A DNA stretch of 64,000 bases from Hyaloscypha bicolor E (lineage: Eukaryota > Ascomycota > Leotiomycetes > Helotiales > Hyaloscyphaceae): contig NW_020194552.1 of NCBI RefSeq assembly GCF_002865645.1, forward strand, positions 186,001 to 250,000. Reading direction: 5' to 3'. The notes under the pieces are model-generated. The model searched no databases, had not been told where the DNA came from, and worked only from the letters and a program-made list of their open reading frames with translations. Positions 22,967 to 33,890 of the stretch are shown here, one piece after another. The translations under genes and the position numbers were made by a program. Within the stretch, counting starts at the first letter, position 1; each line of letters begins with the position of its first letter.

Positions 22967-24088
22967 AGGATCCAGACCTCGAATATACAAGCGGTTCTTC
23001 GTAAAAGTGGTGTTATGGCTTTCATTTCCACTTAAGGTTACTTTGCTTTGTCAATCTCGCTTCTGAGACCCGAACTCAATGAGCAATTGGCCCAAAATAG
23101 CTGAAGCAGGAAGTTTCAATAGTGATTGCTGCACAGAAAACGCCACGGCTGAAACTTTGGAGGGAGCGCATGACAAGTTTCGCGCGGGAACTTCCGCCCC
23201 CCATGCGTTCCTGATAAATGCTAGGCTTGGTTCTACCTCGATTCATCCCTTTATAGGACTTTATACGAACACGCTATAAATAGGCTTTTGAGGCTGACTC
23301 TTGGAAGCCAGAAGAACGGGTTGTCTGCCTACCGGATAGCCTGTGATAGGTGAGCTCTTCTTGGCAGGCGCGGGAGGTGGATATTCGATTCCAAAAAAGT
23401 AAATATTCTGGACCGGAAGACAGCTAAGAGGCAAGGGGGAAAAGAAGCCAGCCTATAGAAGGCTCGGCGTGAGTCACTGAGGCTGAAAACAAATCACAAT
23501 GGGGAAGAGTGGTGTGACTGCCATAGATGAAGATCGAAGTGCTCTGATATCGAGGTTGCCTTGAATTAACGACGGGCTGAATGGTGTGACAAGTAGGGAT
23601 GGCAAAATTACGTATTTTAGGACTTAAATACGAAATATCGTAATATAATCCTCTAGGCTTGATTATACTGATATTATTTCCTTACTAAGCTTAGACATGG
23701 GGTTCGAGCCAATGGGAGCTCCGAGAAAGCATATCAGAATTTATGCCTTAAATTATGCTCTGTTTATACTTAACTTATACCAAATTTATGCATAACTTAT
23801 GCTAGAGAATACATAATTTTATCCAGTCTCTTATGTAATACGTAATTGACGACTTGATTATTATATAATTACGCTGGACTTGATTATTACGTATCATACG
23901 TAATTACAAATCACCCATCCCTAGTGACGAGAGAGGGCGCCAACTTGGTATTGGGCTGAAATACCACGCCCTCCCCTCAGGTCTGGTACCAACATTTGCT
24001 ATCAAATTCTGTCCCTGTTGGTCTACCGCTCAGAAAGCCCATCAGAGAGTGGTCCTCATTAAAGTAGTTAGGCTTGAGGAATATCACA
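22967..24088. promoter_or_regulatory. Shared upstream region of two divergent genes
   Basis: About 1.1 kb separates the start of the minus-strand CorA-like gene from the proposed ATG of the plus-strand HET-like gene. It must hold both promoters. A hAT-like MITE (23,594-23,923) occupies the half nearer the HET-like gene. No convincing coding exon is seen. A 66-codon plus-strand ORF at 23,079-23,279 has no recognisable features. Confidence 0.5.
23594..23923. mobile_element. hAT-like MITE
   Basis: This 330-bp element begins TAGGGATGG and ends CCATCCCTA. It is flanked by an 8-bp duplication GTGACAAG (23,586-23,593) and GTGACGAG (23,924-23,931), one transition apart. Inverted similarity continues inward through AATTACGTA near both ends. 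Eight-bp target duplications and CAGGG/TAGGG-type tips are hallmarks of the hAT superfamily. No transposase is encoded. It lies about 165 bp upstream of the proposed ATG of the HET-like gene. Confidence 0.85.
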
Positions 24089-27000
24089 ATGGTAACTAGC
24101 ATCTCTCTATTGACTAGCAAGCTCAGGTGCTGACTAATCTCCTAGTTGGAACCACAGCCTCACCTGGAGCCATACGAGGTTCAGATAATTGCTCAGCAGG
24201 AAGAAGGACGTGCGGTGAGAGACTATACTCGAGAGTAGATTATATGAGATAGTACTAACCAGTAACAAGATATACGGTGCATCGCAAGCTTCAAAAGGTA
24301 AGAATAGCAACACACAGATGCAAGGTGCTTCGAACGATGCTCGAGGAAATGGTTACGCTCCTCGAAAGGCTCATGGGGGATCCTTCGACCCAAGTCAGAT
24401 CCCAGCGCAAAAGAGTCGCCAGGACGCTCCATTGCCACCAACTCAGGCTTCATACATTTCCTCTCCGATGCAAAGCGGGGCAGTTAGTTATGGCACCTCC
24501 AGTACCGTCTCTTCGGAGAACTCGTCCCCATCGAGGACTCCCGTTGGTCCCATCGGCCCAAAGCGGCATGGAGGTCGTTTTGTCCCAGGTCAAACCCGAC
24601 CAGTCGTTGCTTCAGGGAATGTTCATGGAGCTGGAAGCGTCCAAAGCAGTGGCCATAGCAGTCCTGCTTCCTATCCTCCCGGGCCAGCACAGACTCCGGT
24701 GGATAACACTGGACTGCCTAGTGGTCTTAGCCAGCATGGGGCAAACCAATCTGCACAAGGAGGCACTTATCGACCACTTGCTAATGGAGGTCAATAAAAT
24801 CCAGGGTCTCCAATCCAACAAGCTTACTATCCACCCCCTCAGCTACCGGTTCAGGTATACAGCGAGGGGCCTCAGGTATGAAACCTTTGCCTTGACATAC
24901 AGACCTCTGCTAACATAAAGCTAGCCTTCTGCACCTCCGCCTCAGCAGAATGGAGTTAGACCGGTAGATAAGCTCCGTCGTATTTTTGGCCGTTAGGATG
25001 ATGACAGATTTGTAGGCGCCTCTGAAATTCGGGGAGAGATCAGGCATCGCAGATACTGCCGTCACACAAAACAATGTTTGTAGCAGAGCAATACAAAATC
25101 CCTCTAGAAAACAAAACATGCTCTGACGATATTGCTGTAGAATGCCCGTCGAACCTACCAATTGGGCTACGCAAATGCCTTGAACCATGACGGGAGGCTC
25201 AGATGGAAGTATCCTAATATATACCAGATGCCCGGTCGTTTCTTCGCTGAGCTCACTCGAAATCGCCATCGTGATATAATGCAGAGAGTCTGGAACGGAC
25301 CAGAGGAAGATAGATATTTGAGTCCATATGATGGCCATTTAGCCAAGCTTGTGGTCCAAGTGACTCAGGATGTCTACAGTAGTGAGCAGAACTCAACATG
25401 GCGACGAACATTCATCAGGAATACCAGTCCATCTTATATAAATGTTGCCAACTTTCCATTCTCAACTCTTCCACCTGATATGAATGATTGGGATGGAGCC
25501 CATTGGGCCACGCTGGCTTGGAAATGGATTCCTGCGTGTTGTGCGCTTATCTGCGTGGTAAGTTGAAATACCTTACCAAGCTCTACTACCGTTACTCATT
25601 ATCAACAGCTAGCATACCAACCCAATGCCGCTGAAGGGCAGGTCAGAAATCAAGGCTTCTACGACCCATTCCCCTACCGATATTGGGGCTACCCAAAGGT
25701 CGCTAGAAACCAGTTGGAGGGTCCGAATCCCCGCTCTGGTGAACAGGCAAGTTCTTCCCTGCTTGAGCGGTCTCTGGGGCCCAAGTATTTGTGCTTTCTC
25801 AACAAGCCACATGAGCGAGAGATGAACGGGGTCTCTATGCGAGAAGTTGACCAGGCACATGCTGATACCGAGTACCTCTTCATCGGCTACACAACCGAGC
25901 AATTCGACAACGATTCTTACGAAGATATGAACGACCTCCACGCCATCGCTGAGCGAGCAGCTAGAGAAGCCCAGATCCCTGCATTCTGGGTTGCTGGAAG
26001 CTGCATGGGTAGCGATGAGGAAGTAGAAGATGCTATCTATCGCATCAGCGACGTGATGCGCGGTGCTCATTCTCTCGTCATCGCCATTGGTCCCTCTCCC
26101 AAAAGGCCAGAAATGAATACTAGAGAAGAGATGCTGAAGATGTGGGGAAAGCGTATGTGGACATTGCCTGAAGCTTTGCTCAGCAGTGCGGACCATCCCA
26201 TCAAAGTCTACACCAGAGGACACACCGGCGATTCTTGGAATGTGTCTAAGAAACACTTCGCAGCTGTTGTGTGGCACGATCCACTGATCTCTAGACAGCT
26301 GGTCGATCACTACAATAAGACGTTAGACTTGAGTCGTTTGGAACTCGTTTCTATCGCTCTCAATTGTCTGACCAAAAGACAGACAACACGCTACTTCGAC
26401 GGAGACTTGTCATATGCTCTCATGGGCCTCTTGAGACAGCGCCCCAAAGTCGATAGAACAGATTCGACGTTTCAAGCCTTTGCTCGACTTTCTATGGCGA
26501 ACGACAGCGATATGCTACTTGAGCGACTCGTCTGCATGCTACCCAACGATCCAAATGGCCACTGGCTTGCCATGGACGATACCTGGAACAGTAGTCTGTG
26601 GGATATCTATCCAACTTGTCAAGTTGCTGGCATGGGTCCAGGCGATACAGTCATTTTGGATGGAGCATTCGGCGCAGCAATCCGATGGAAGGCATTTGCC
26701 CCCGTGGCGTACCTCACCCGAGGTTCATGGAAGAGATCCGCTTCTCGCACTCTGCTACACGCCTCACCAGTCTATTTCTTAACCGGAGCGGTCTTTGCTT
26801 CCTATGCCAAATTTAGTCCGATCTACGGCGCTATCGGGGTAATCTTGCTTGTCATCAGCTTGCTAGTCATCCTCGCCTCACCGTACTTAATCCGTCTCAT
26901 TTACGGCGGTAAGCTCTGGGGAGCCCAAGCCTGGTTCTTCGGCTTTGAAGGCTATCTCGATCTCGCGACCATCGAATCCAGTATATATGGCTCCTACAAC

Positions 27001-27399
27001 GGTCGTCTCAAGTGGGCCGCATCAGGCAGCACACTCTCACGCCACCAGCAGAACCCAGACGGCGAATGTGTAGGCTTTGATCCCACAGCCGACCCCACTG
27101 TTCGAGATATGTTGGAGCAGGCCAAAACTCCTGGATTTGGAGGAAGGAAGGTGTTCACGCTAGTCGATACGTATACTTCGACGGTGACGATGTTCACGGC
27201 TGTGAGACCGCCTGTTGCTGCGATTTTGTGTGGCAGGGAGGGAGGCATGCAGAGAGCGGTGTTGTGCTCTTATGATTGGAAGACGCAGACGCTGTATAGG
27301 GAGACGGTACTACGGATGGAGACACCGGTGTTGGAGAGGATGTTTAGGGTTCATAAGTTTAGGTTTGGGTTTCAGAGACCGGTGGCCAATGTTCGCTGA
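24089..27399 (+). CDS. HET-like membrane protein, N-terminal half apparently broken
   Basis: Proposed exons: 24,089-24,091 (ATG only), 24,146-24,214, 24,270-24,875, 24,925-24,963, 25,141-25,557 and 25,609-27,399. All introns are GT-AG with matching phases, and the model gives about 974 aa if the in-frame TAA at 24,795 is read through. Domains: a disordered Pro/Ser/Gly/Gln-rich N-terminus (about residues 25-230), a conserved block (RNRHRDIMQRVW, LSPYDGHLAKLV), then a HET-type domain. The latter has EYLFIGYTTEQF, PAFWVAGSCM, AIYRISDVMRGAHSLVIAIG and RMWTLPEALL, the last matching the RxWTxQE block. Two hydrophobic segments lie near residues 765-813. HET domains mediate allorecognition cell death in fungi; that role here is inference. 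The exon 4 donor (GTAGAT) is weak. If the exon instead continues, a second in-frame stop (TAG, 24,994) follows. The large last exon is fully open. Confidence 0.7.
24795..24797 (+). other. In-frame TAA in exon 3 of the HET-like gene
   Basis: The frame reads PLANGGQ, stop, NPGSPIQQAYYPPPQLP, so composition is the same Pro/Gln-rich kind on both sides. CAA to TAA is a single C-to-T change at CpA, the preferred RIP step. No GT-AG intron of plausible size removes it. It could also be a sequencing error. Confidence 0.7.
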
Positions 27400-27864
27400 A
27401 CTTGAGTGTTTTGAAGATGATGTAGGGGTTTCCGGCTTTGGTGAATGGAGTTTGCAGCTTTTCGGCAAAGCATACGAGGCAGGTAATAAGCTAGGGATTT
27501 CTTATTTTTTTCTCCTTCGAGACTAATCGCTATATATTTCTAACACAACCTTCTCACTTTCGAGCCACTTTGTGCCATCAGAGCTCTTAAAGCAAAAGCA
27601 TCGTCAACGCATTCTCGCATCATATTCGCCAACCATCCCGGTGTTCTTGTTTGTATAAATGTGTAGAGGAAGGAGGAACTCCCCCTCATCAATGTGTCTT
27701 AGAACTTTAGCTCGAGAATGATTATGTGGTAATGAATAGCATTTGCTTCGCCCTCTAATTTATGCTAAAGTTTTAATTTTGCCTACCATTTGGATATGCT
27801 ACCTTAGTGCTTGAAACTTGTTTGATCGATGTGCAAGTCCTTGGCCCCAAATAGGTATGTTACA
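27400..27864. other. Downstream region of the HET-like gene
   Basis: Base-balanced noncoding DNA between the stop at 27,397-27,399 and the start of the truncated gene at 27,865. It must contain a 3' UTR and a promoter. No repeat or coding exon is seen. Confidence 0.5.
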
Positions 27865-28150
27865 ATGTCCCCCCAACCAGCCCAAGGTCTTAGCATCGCC
27901 TCAATTAGTGACAAATCCGGCGAGAACGGTGGCCAGAAAATAAGCCTCACATTCCAGCTCTTTAAGAGAGTAAGTGTCTCCGCTGCCTTGTGCCCTACTC
28001 CACCGTCTTGTTACTTACTCAATTATGCGAGCCCTATAATAAAGATGCACTTCTCTTTTATTTCCTCTCTCCTTTCTCTAATTTCTGTTCTTTCACTATC
28101 CCGTTAACTTATTATAGCAATCCCGTCGAGTATTAAATAAATTTAAGTAA
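27865..28150 (+). pseudogene. First exon of an unrecognised gene, truncated at the AT-rich border
   Basis: ATG at 27,865 in good context (ACAATGTCC) opens a 35-codon exon ending at 27,969 (MSPQPAQGLSIASIS, then SLTFQLFKR). It is followed by a strong GTAAGT donor. A matching acceptor stands at 28,116-28,117, with a GTTAAC branch-like site just before TTATAG. Exon 2 stays in phase for ten codons (QSRRVLNKFK) and hits TAA at 28,148, exactly where the sequence turns AT-rich. The rest of the gene seems to have been lost or RIPed beyond recognition. I do not recognise the family. Confidence 0.5.
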
Positions 28151-28716
28151 TTCTTAATTCACACAGCTATAATTATAAGCTGTTCTCAATTATAAGAAGT
28201 ATTTCCTTAGCAATTAATCTCTTATTATATTTCTGGCTTTAAGCTACTAAGCAAATTGTTCCTTTATTATAGTAAACTCATATATTCTAATTTATCTAAT
28301 AAATTATCTAAATAAGACACGAAGCTTTAAATACTATAATATAATTATTATTTTGCTTTCTTAAATTAAGTAATTATATTTATATTATAGTTTTCTGGGT
28401 TTGAAATAAAATCCTTTATAAACTTAATAAAAGTCTTTCAGTTTATAATATTAATACTTATTATATACTTCTTATAATTTTAAATATCTTTAGTTATATC
28501 TTTAAAACAAGAAGTATAATATATAACCTTTATTATATTTATAACTTAAATTATCCCGCTATTTTTATATTACTTTAGCTTTATTTAATAAAAAAAAGCT
28601 CTAAGCTTCTTTAATATTCTTTTTCTTATAAGTTAATAATTCTCTAATTCTTAGAGCTTTATAAATTAAAAGTATTACTTATAGTAAAATAAGTTCTTAT
28701 TTAATTATTATAATTA
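28151..28716. other. RIP-mutated AT-rich DNA
   Basis: No readable motif. It could contain the mutated continuation of the truncated gene at 27,865 or an old repeat. Confidence 0.4.
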
Positions 28717-28868
28717 TATTATATGGCAACTATATATTAGTAATCGCATACAGGCTCACGTGACCACACTTACTATATTTAAGCTTTGGCTACTCGTACT
28801 ATACCTCTTTTCTTCGAATCTATCTATATATTATTATTATAATATAATAACAACGTTTTATTATAACA
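28717..28868. repeat. TRIM-2 solo LTR
   Basis: It is 152 bp, starts TATTATATGGCAAC and ends TTATAACA, and is flanked by a perfect AATTA duplication (28,712-28,716 and 28,869-28,873). It aligns along its whole length with the LTRs at 3,362 and 4,276 in the same orientation, showing the family is repeated in the genome. Confidence 0.9.
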
Positions 28869-30214
28869 AATTATAATAAGTATTCGAATATTTTTAAAAT
28901 AATAAATTTAAGCTTTTAGTTTTTTTAAATATTTTTTTATTATATTTTTACTTTTAATTTAATAATATAAGATCGAGCTATTACTAACTTTTTATTAGTA
29001 TTATTTTCTTATTTAATTTTAGTAATATTTATATTTTACTTCTTTTTTTAATTAAATAACCCTAAAAATATTTAATTAAATACTTCTAATAATAATAAAG
29101 TAATATATAAGTAATTAAAATAAATAAATTATAAAGTAATACTTATAAAAATAATTAATTTCAGGAAATAACTTTAATAAAGATTAATTAATACTTTCTT
29201 TTAAAGCTATATATATTCTTTATATACTTGCAATAATACTAGCTAGAGTTATATAAAATAAGCTATTATATAACTAGCTAATATTTTAATTATTTTAACT
29301 TATACTCTTTTCTTTATTTTCTTTTTATTATAATTAATATAATTATATAACTTGTTAGAAATAAAAATTAAAAAACAAATTCAAAATAAGAAACTAAGCT
29401 AGAGATATAAGTAAAGTATTATTAAAAATTAAAACATTTTCTTTTCTTTTATTTTTTAGCTTAATATTTTTAATATATGAGATTATTTAAACTTTAAGCC
29501 TTTAATTATTATATAATATTAAGCTTATTTAATTTAATTTATAAAAGCAATATAATAATATTAATAAAAGGCTTATATTTATTCTTAAAAAGTAAAAACG
29601 AAATATTTCTTTTAATATTTAATAACTTCCTTAAATTATAAAAAATTAGAAAGCTTAATTAAAAGTATAATATTTTTATAACTTAATTAATTTTAAAGTC
29701 TAGCCCTTAATTAAAGCAAATAATATATTCTTTTTAATAATTAGTTTTTTATTAATTTAAAGAAAAAAAAACTCTCGTTTTCTATAATTTAATTAATTTC
29801 GAAACCTGGCTCTTAATTAAAGCAAATAATATTACTTTAATAAATAATATTAATAAAAGTAAATAAACGAGTTTATTAGAAAAAGAATTAATTATAATTT
29901 ACAAATTTAAAATTAAAAAAAACAATAATTAGTTTTAGTTTATTAACTTAAAACTAAATAAGATTATAATTAGTTATAATTTACTAATATTACATAAAGA
30001 AAACATATTTAATACTTATTCTTATAACTAATACTTTTCTTAAAGCTATTATAAATAACTTAAAACCAAGTATTATTATTATAAATCTCTATTATTAGAA
30101 AAGCTATTATAATATTATTCCAGAAAATAAATAAAATAAATAAAATAAATAATTTATTTAAGAACTAATAATTTTAGAAAGATTAATTAATAAAAACTAT
30201 TTATATTAAGAAAC
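28869..30214. other. RIP-mutated AT-rich DNA, nothing recognised
   Basis: A, T and short homopolymers only. A locally repeated phrase (TTAATTAAAGCAAATAAT at about 29,707 and 29,812) suggests an old tandem or dispersed repeat. No protein block is readable. Confidence 0.4.
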
Positions 30215-30449
30215 TATTAGTTTACTAATAATATATAATATAATATATAAAGTTAGTAAAGTAATTAATATTTAAAAAATAAGAATTATAGTATTATAAT
30301 ATTAATATATAATTCCTAAATTTACTAAATTTAATAAAATATAATTTATTAATTAAATTATTTATAAAATGCGAGATTATATAATTATATTTTATTTTTT
30401 GAGTTTTATAATTATATATATAACTCCTAAAAAAATAGCTATATTAATA
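30215..30449 (-). repeat. Copia LTR, left arm
   Basis: It begins TATTAGTTTACTAATAA and ends TATATTAATA. It is 235 bp, shortened relative to 297 bp. The following internal sequence matches 596-760 almost word for word (for example AAAAACGCGAAAAATAG). Confidence 0.75.
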
Positions 30450-31997
30450 TTAGAACTTTTCTAAAAACGCGAAAAATAGTATTTCTTTCTAATTATATAC
30501 TAATTTTTTAATTTGGCCTAATACTAGATTTTCTCAAATACTTTATATATTTATATATATTTTCTTATCTTATATTTCTATCTTATATATTTATTTCTTA
30601 TTTTATTTATATTTAACTCATTTTACTATATCTAATTATATTATATTTATATTAATTAAATACTTAAAAGTATTTAATAACTTTAATTTTATTATAGAAT
30701 TAATAGAATTTAATTCTTTTTTAATTTATTTAATTTCTATAATCTTTTATTATTTCTATATCTAATAAAAATATATTATATTAATTATTAGATATTTCTT
30801 TTAAATAATACCTAATTTAATAAGGCATTTATATAATAACTTCGAATTTATATAAATAACTAATAATTATTTTATTAATTATAGATTTAACTAAAACACT
30901 TATATTAAAATAATAAGCTATATTATAAAGTTCTAAAGCTAAAATACTTCTAGTAATTCTTTTATATTTAATAAAGAACTAGTAAATAATATTAATATAT
31001 TTAGTTTTATTTACTAGAACTAAAATATATTTAATTTAGGAAAAGAGATTTTTATTATTTATAAATAAAGTATTTATAAAAATAATTAAATATAAGAACT
31101 TCTTTATTAGCTTTACGAATTTTAGTTCTCTAGTAATATTCTTAATTTACTATTAAATATACTTATTAAGTACTTTTATATTAGTTTTCGAGGATTTAAT
31201 AGCTTAAATAATAATTAATAAGTTATATAAAGCTTCTAGTTAATAAACTAATATAATATATACTTCTTTAGTATATTAGATAATATATTAGTTATTAATA
31301 AATAGTATTTCTATTACTTATAGGATTTCTATTACTTATAGTATTTCTATTACTTATAGTAATAATATTTTTTAGAGAAATAATTTAAAAGTTTTTATAT
31401 TAGTATTTTTATAAAAGAGTAATTCTAGTAATATTTATATAAATAATACTTTTATTAAACTTGAAATTATAATTAAAAATAAAATATTTATATTTCTTAA
31501 TTAAGAACTTAGTTTTTTAAAGCTTTAATTACTTTATTTTTATAAAATTATTAGTTTAAAGACTAATAATTTCGAAGAGTTATTTATTATAGAGAAAGCA
31601 GGAATTATAAATTAATATAATATATTTCTATTAGATATATAAATAATAAGAGATTATAGAAGTTAAATAAATTAAGAGAAAATCGAATTCTACTAATTCT
31701 ATAATAAAATTAAAGCTAATAAATACCTTTAAATATCTAATTAATATAAATATTATATAATTAAATAGAGAGAAATAAATCGAATATAAATAAAATAGAA
31801 AATAGATATATAGAATAAGAAAATATTATAAAAAGAGAAGTTATATATAAAAGGCTATAGCCTTTAGTATATAACTAAAACTTTAGAAGTAATATAGATA
31901 TATAGAATATTTGGGAAATCTAGTACTAGGCCGGATTAGGGAATTTATATATAATTAAAAGAAAGTACTATTTTTTGTATTTTTAAAAAGGTTCTAG

Positions 31998-32280
31998 TAT
32001 TAGTATAACTATAATTATTAATAGTTATATAATATAGTTATATAATATAGAAATAATTAGAAGTAATAAAATATAAGTAATAAGTAATAATTATATAACC
32101 TTATATTATATAAGTAACTTGACTAGTAGCTAGTCTCTATTAGATTTAGTAGATTTAGGAATTATATATTAATATTATAATACTATAATTCTTATTTCTA
32201 AAGAATAATAACTTTATTAACTTATATAAATAGTATTTTATAAATATATAATAGTATTATATATTATTAGTAAACTAATA
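31998..32280 (+). repeat. Copia LTR, right arm
   Basis: It is 283 bp, begins TATTAGTATAACT and ends AAACTAATA. It closely resembles the reverse complement of 63,440-63,722, which is also 283 bp, so these two form a subfamily. Confidence 0.75.
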
Positions 32281-33607
32281 ATTATAATTAGTTTATAGTA
32301 ACTCTTTTTTTAAAAAAAAACGGCTTATTTAATATATAAATAGTATTTTAATATTTTAATAATTTAGATATATTAAATATCTAAGTTTTAATAGTTCTAA
32401 TAAAGATCTCTTTTAAGAACTATTTATATTATTAGTATTATAATAATAGTTTAAATAATATCTTTTTATTTTCCTTATATACTATTTCGAATTCAGTTAT
32501 TTATATAGCTAGAATCCGTAATATGTATTATTTATAACTAGTTATATTAATAATAAATTCAAGTAATAATATTTCCGGTATTATTTTATTATTAAAATAG
32601 ATTTCCTTTTCGGAATTTCTTAATATTTTACTAATTAAAAAGTATTTATTTTCTTTTTTTTAGGTTTTATATTATAATATTATAAAAATAGTATAATATT
32701 CTATTATTATTATTTATAGAACTTTCTATTTTATATTCTATAATTTATTATAAAATATAAATAATAAAGTATTTTTATTTTTATTTATTTTAAAATCTGG
32801 TTTTTTTAATAGTCTATTAATAAAATTATTATATTCCGGCTAGTATTTTAAAATAAAATTAAAAATAGTTAGCTTTTTTATTTATTTTATTTATTAACTA
32901 TTTAATTTTCTTTTAGTTATAAAGTATTTTAATAATAATAATATACTAGATATATATTAGATAATATTACTAAATATAAAATACTAAAATAATAATTAAA
33001 AGTTTAGAATTATATATTTTATATATATTTTTAATTATAATTATTTTCTTTAAATAAAAAATAATAAAATATTATTTAGTTTTTATCTTTTTATTAAAAA
33101 GCTAGAAAATTATATTTATAATTATAAATCTTTAAGACTAAATTAAAATAATAAATAATTAATATTATTATAAATATAACTTTTAGTTTTCTAAAAGTTT
33201 TATTTGTTTTATTTATCTAGCTAAAATAATATTGTAATTTTCTATTAATTTTTAATAAATTAAATAATTCTTTTATTATCCTGAAATATCTATAAATAAA
33301 TCTTTAATAAAAGTTAATAAAACCCAGAAATATTTGAATTTTTCTAATATTATTTTTTAGGGCCGGCTATTTTCTAATAGCTATAATCCGGCTAGCTTTT
33401 ATTTTTATATTATTTGAGCTTATTATAAATTCCAGGAATTTTATTTTCTTTATATTAAACTCGCATTTTATTAAGTTTATAAAAAGCTAGTATTATTATA
33501 ATTACTTAAATATATATTATATATTATTATATATTATTTTAGATTTTTTAAATAAATTAAAATATTATTTAAATAAATTATATAAATAATATTTATAAAA
33601 TATAAGA
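32281..33607 (-). pseudogene. Gypsy RT and RNase H remnant
   Basis: On the minus strand just inside 33,607 one reads YLNNILIYLKNLK, then CEFNIKK-type sequence near 33,460 and FLGFI then FINFY near 33,300. These are the RT active-site block, the connection block and the RNase H entry of Ty3/Gypsy elements. The YLDD aspartates read Asn. The frame is cut at 33,607 by the LTR of element E, so E probably inserted into this older element. No LTR of its own is identified. Confidence 0.65.
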
Positions 33608-33890
33608 TATTTATTAGTAAATAATAAGATAATAGAATAAATTAGTAAGTTATAAAACTATAATATTAAATTTAGTATAGAACTAATCTCTATCTCTTCT
33701 ATAAGATTTAGGGAAGCCTTTTCTAAATAGGAGGCTCTAATAATATATATATAATTAGTAATTTATAAGTCTAATACTTATAATATAAATAGTAGTTAGT
33801 TATAATATTAAAGGGCTATTAATTTCCCTAATTAATACCTGTAATATTCGAGGTTTATTATATACTTTTAAGTTATATATAACTCTATAT
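33608..33890 (-). repeat. LTR of element E, low-coordinate (3') copy
   Basis: It matches 60,934-61,465 once the solo LTR there is removed. It carries about 37 extra bp between two TAATATT words (about 33,826-33,863). The end is approximate. Confidence 0.65.

Larger units (their letters stand above)
30215..32280. mobile_element. Two Copia 3' ends joined tail to tail as an inverted repeat
   Basis: The left arm (30,215 to about 31,616) is a minus-strand Copia 3' end: its LTR is at 30,215-30,449, followed inward by RNase H and RT sequence. The right arm (about 31,617-32,280) is a plus-strand Copia 3' end with RNase H sequence and the LTR at 31,998-32,280. The outer ~0.66 kb of the two arms is therefore an inverted repeat. 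The family is that of 10,864-17,200. The outer flanks (GAAAC and ATTAT) do not match, so this is not one clean insertion. All frames are closed. Confidence 0.75.

Noticed and set aside
23079..23279. 66-codon plus-strand ORF upstream of the CorA-like gene
   Set aside because: No motif, no splice support, and it overlaps the promoter or possible first exon of the opposite gene.
24277..24918. 213-codon plus-strand ORF
   Set aside because: It is an alternative frame over the Pro/Ser/Gly/Gln-rich exon 3. The other frame has consistent splice sites on both ends and leads into the HET-like domain.
25609..26310. 233-codon minus-strand ORF, and the 142-codon minus ORF at 24,910-25,338
   Set aside because: Both are antisense to the HET-like exons and have no motif of their own.
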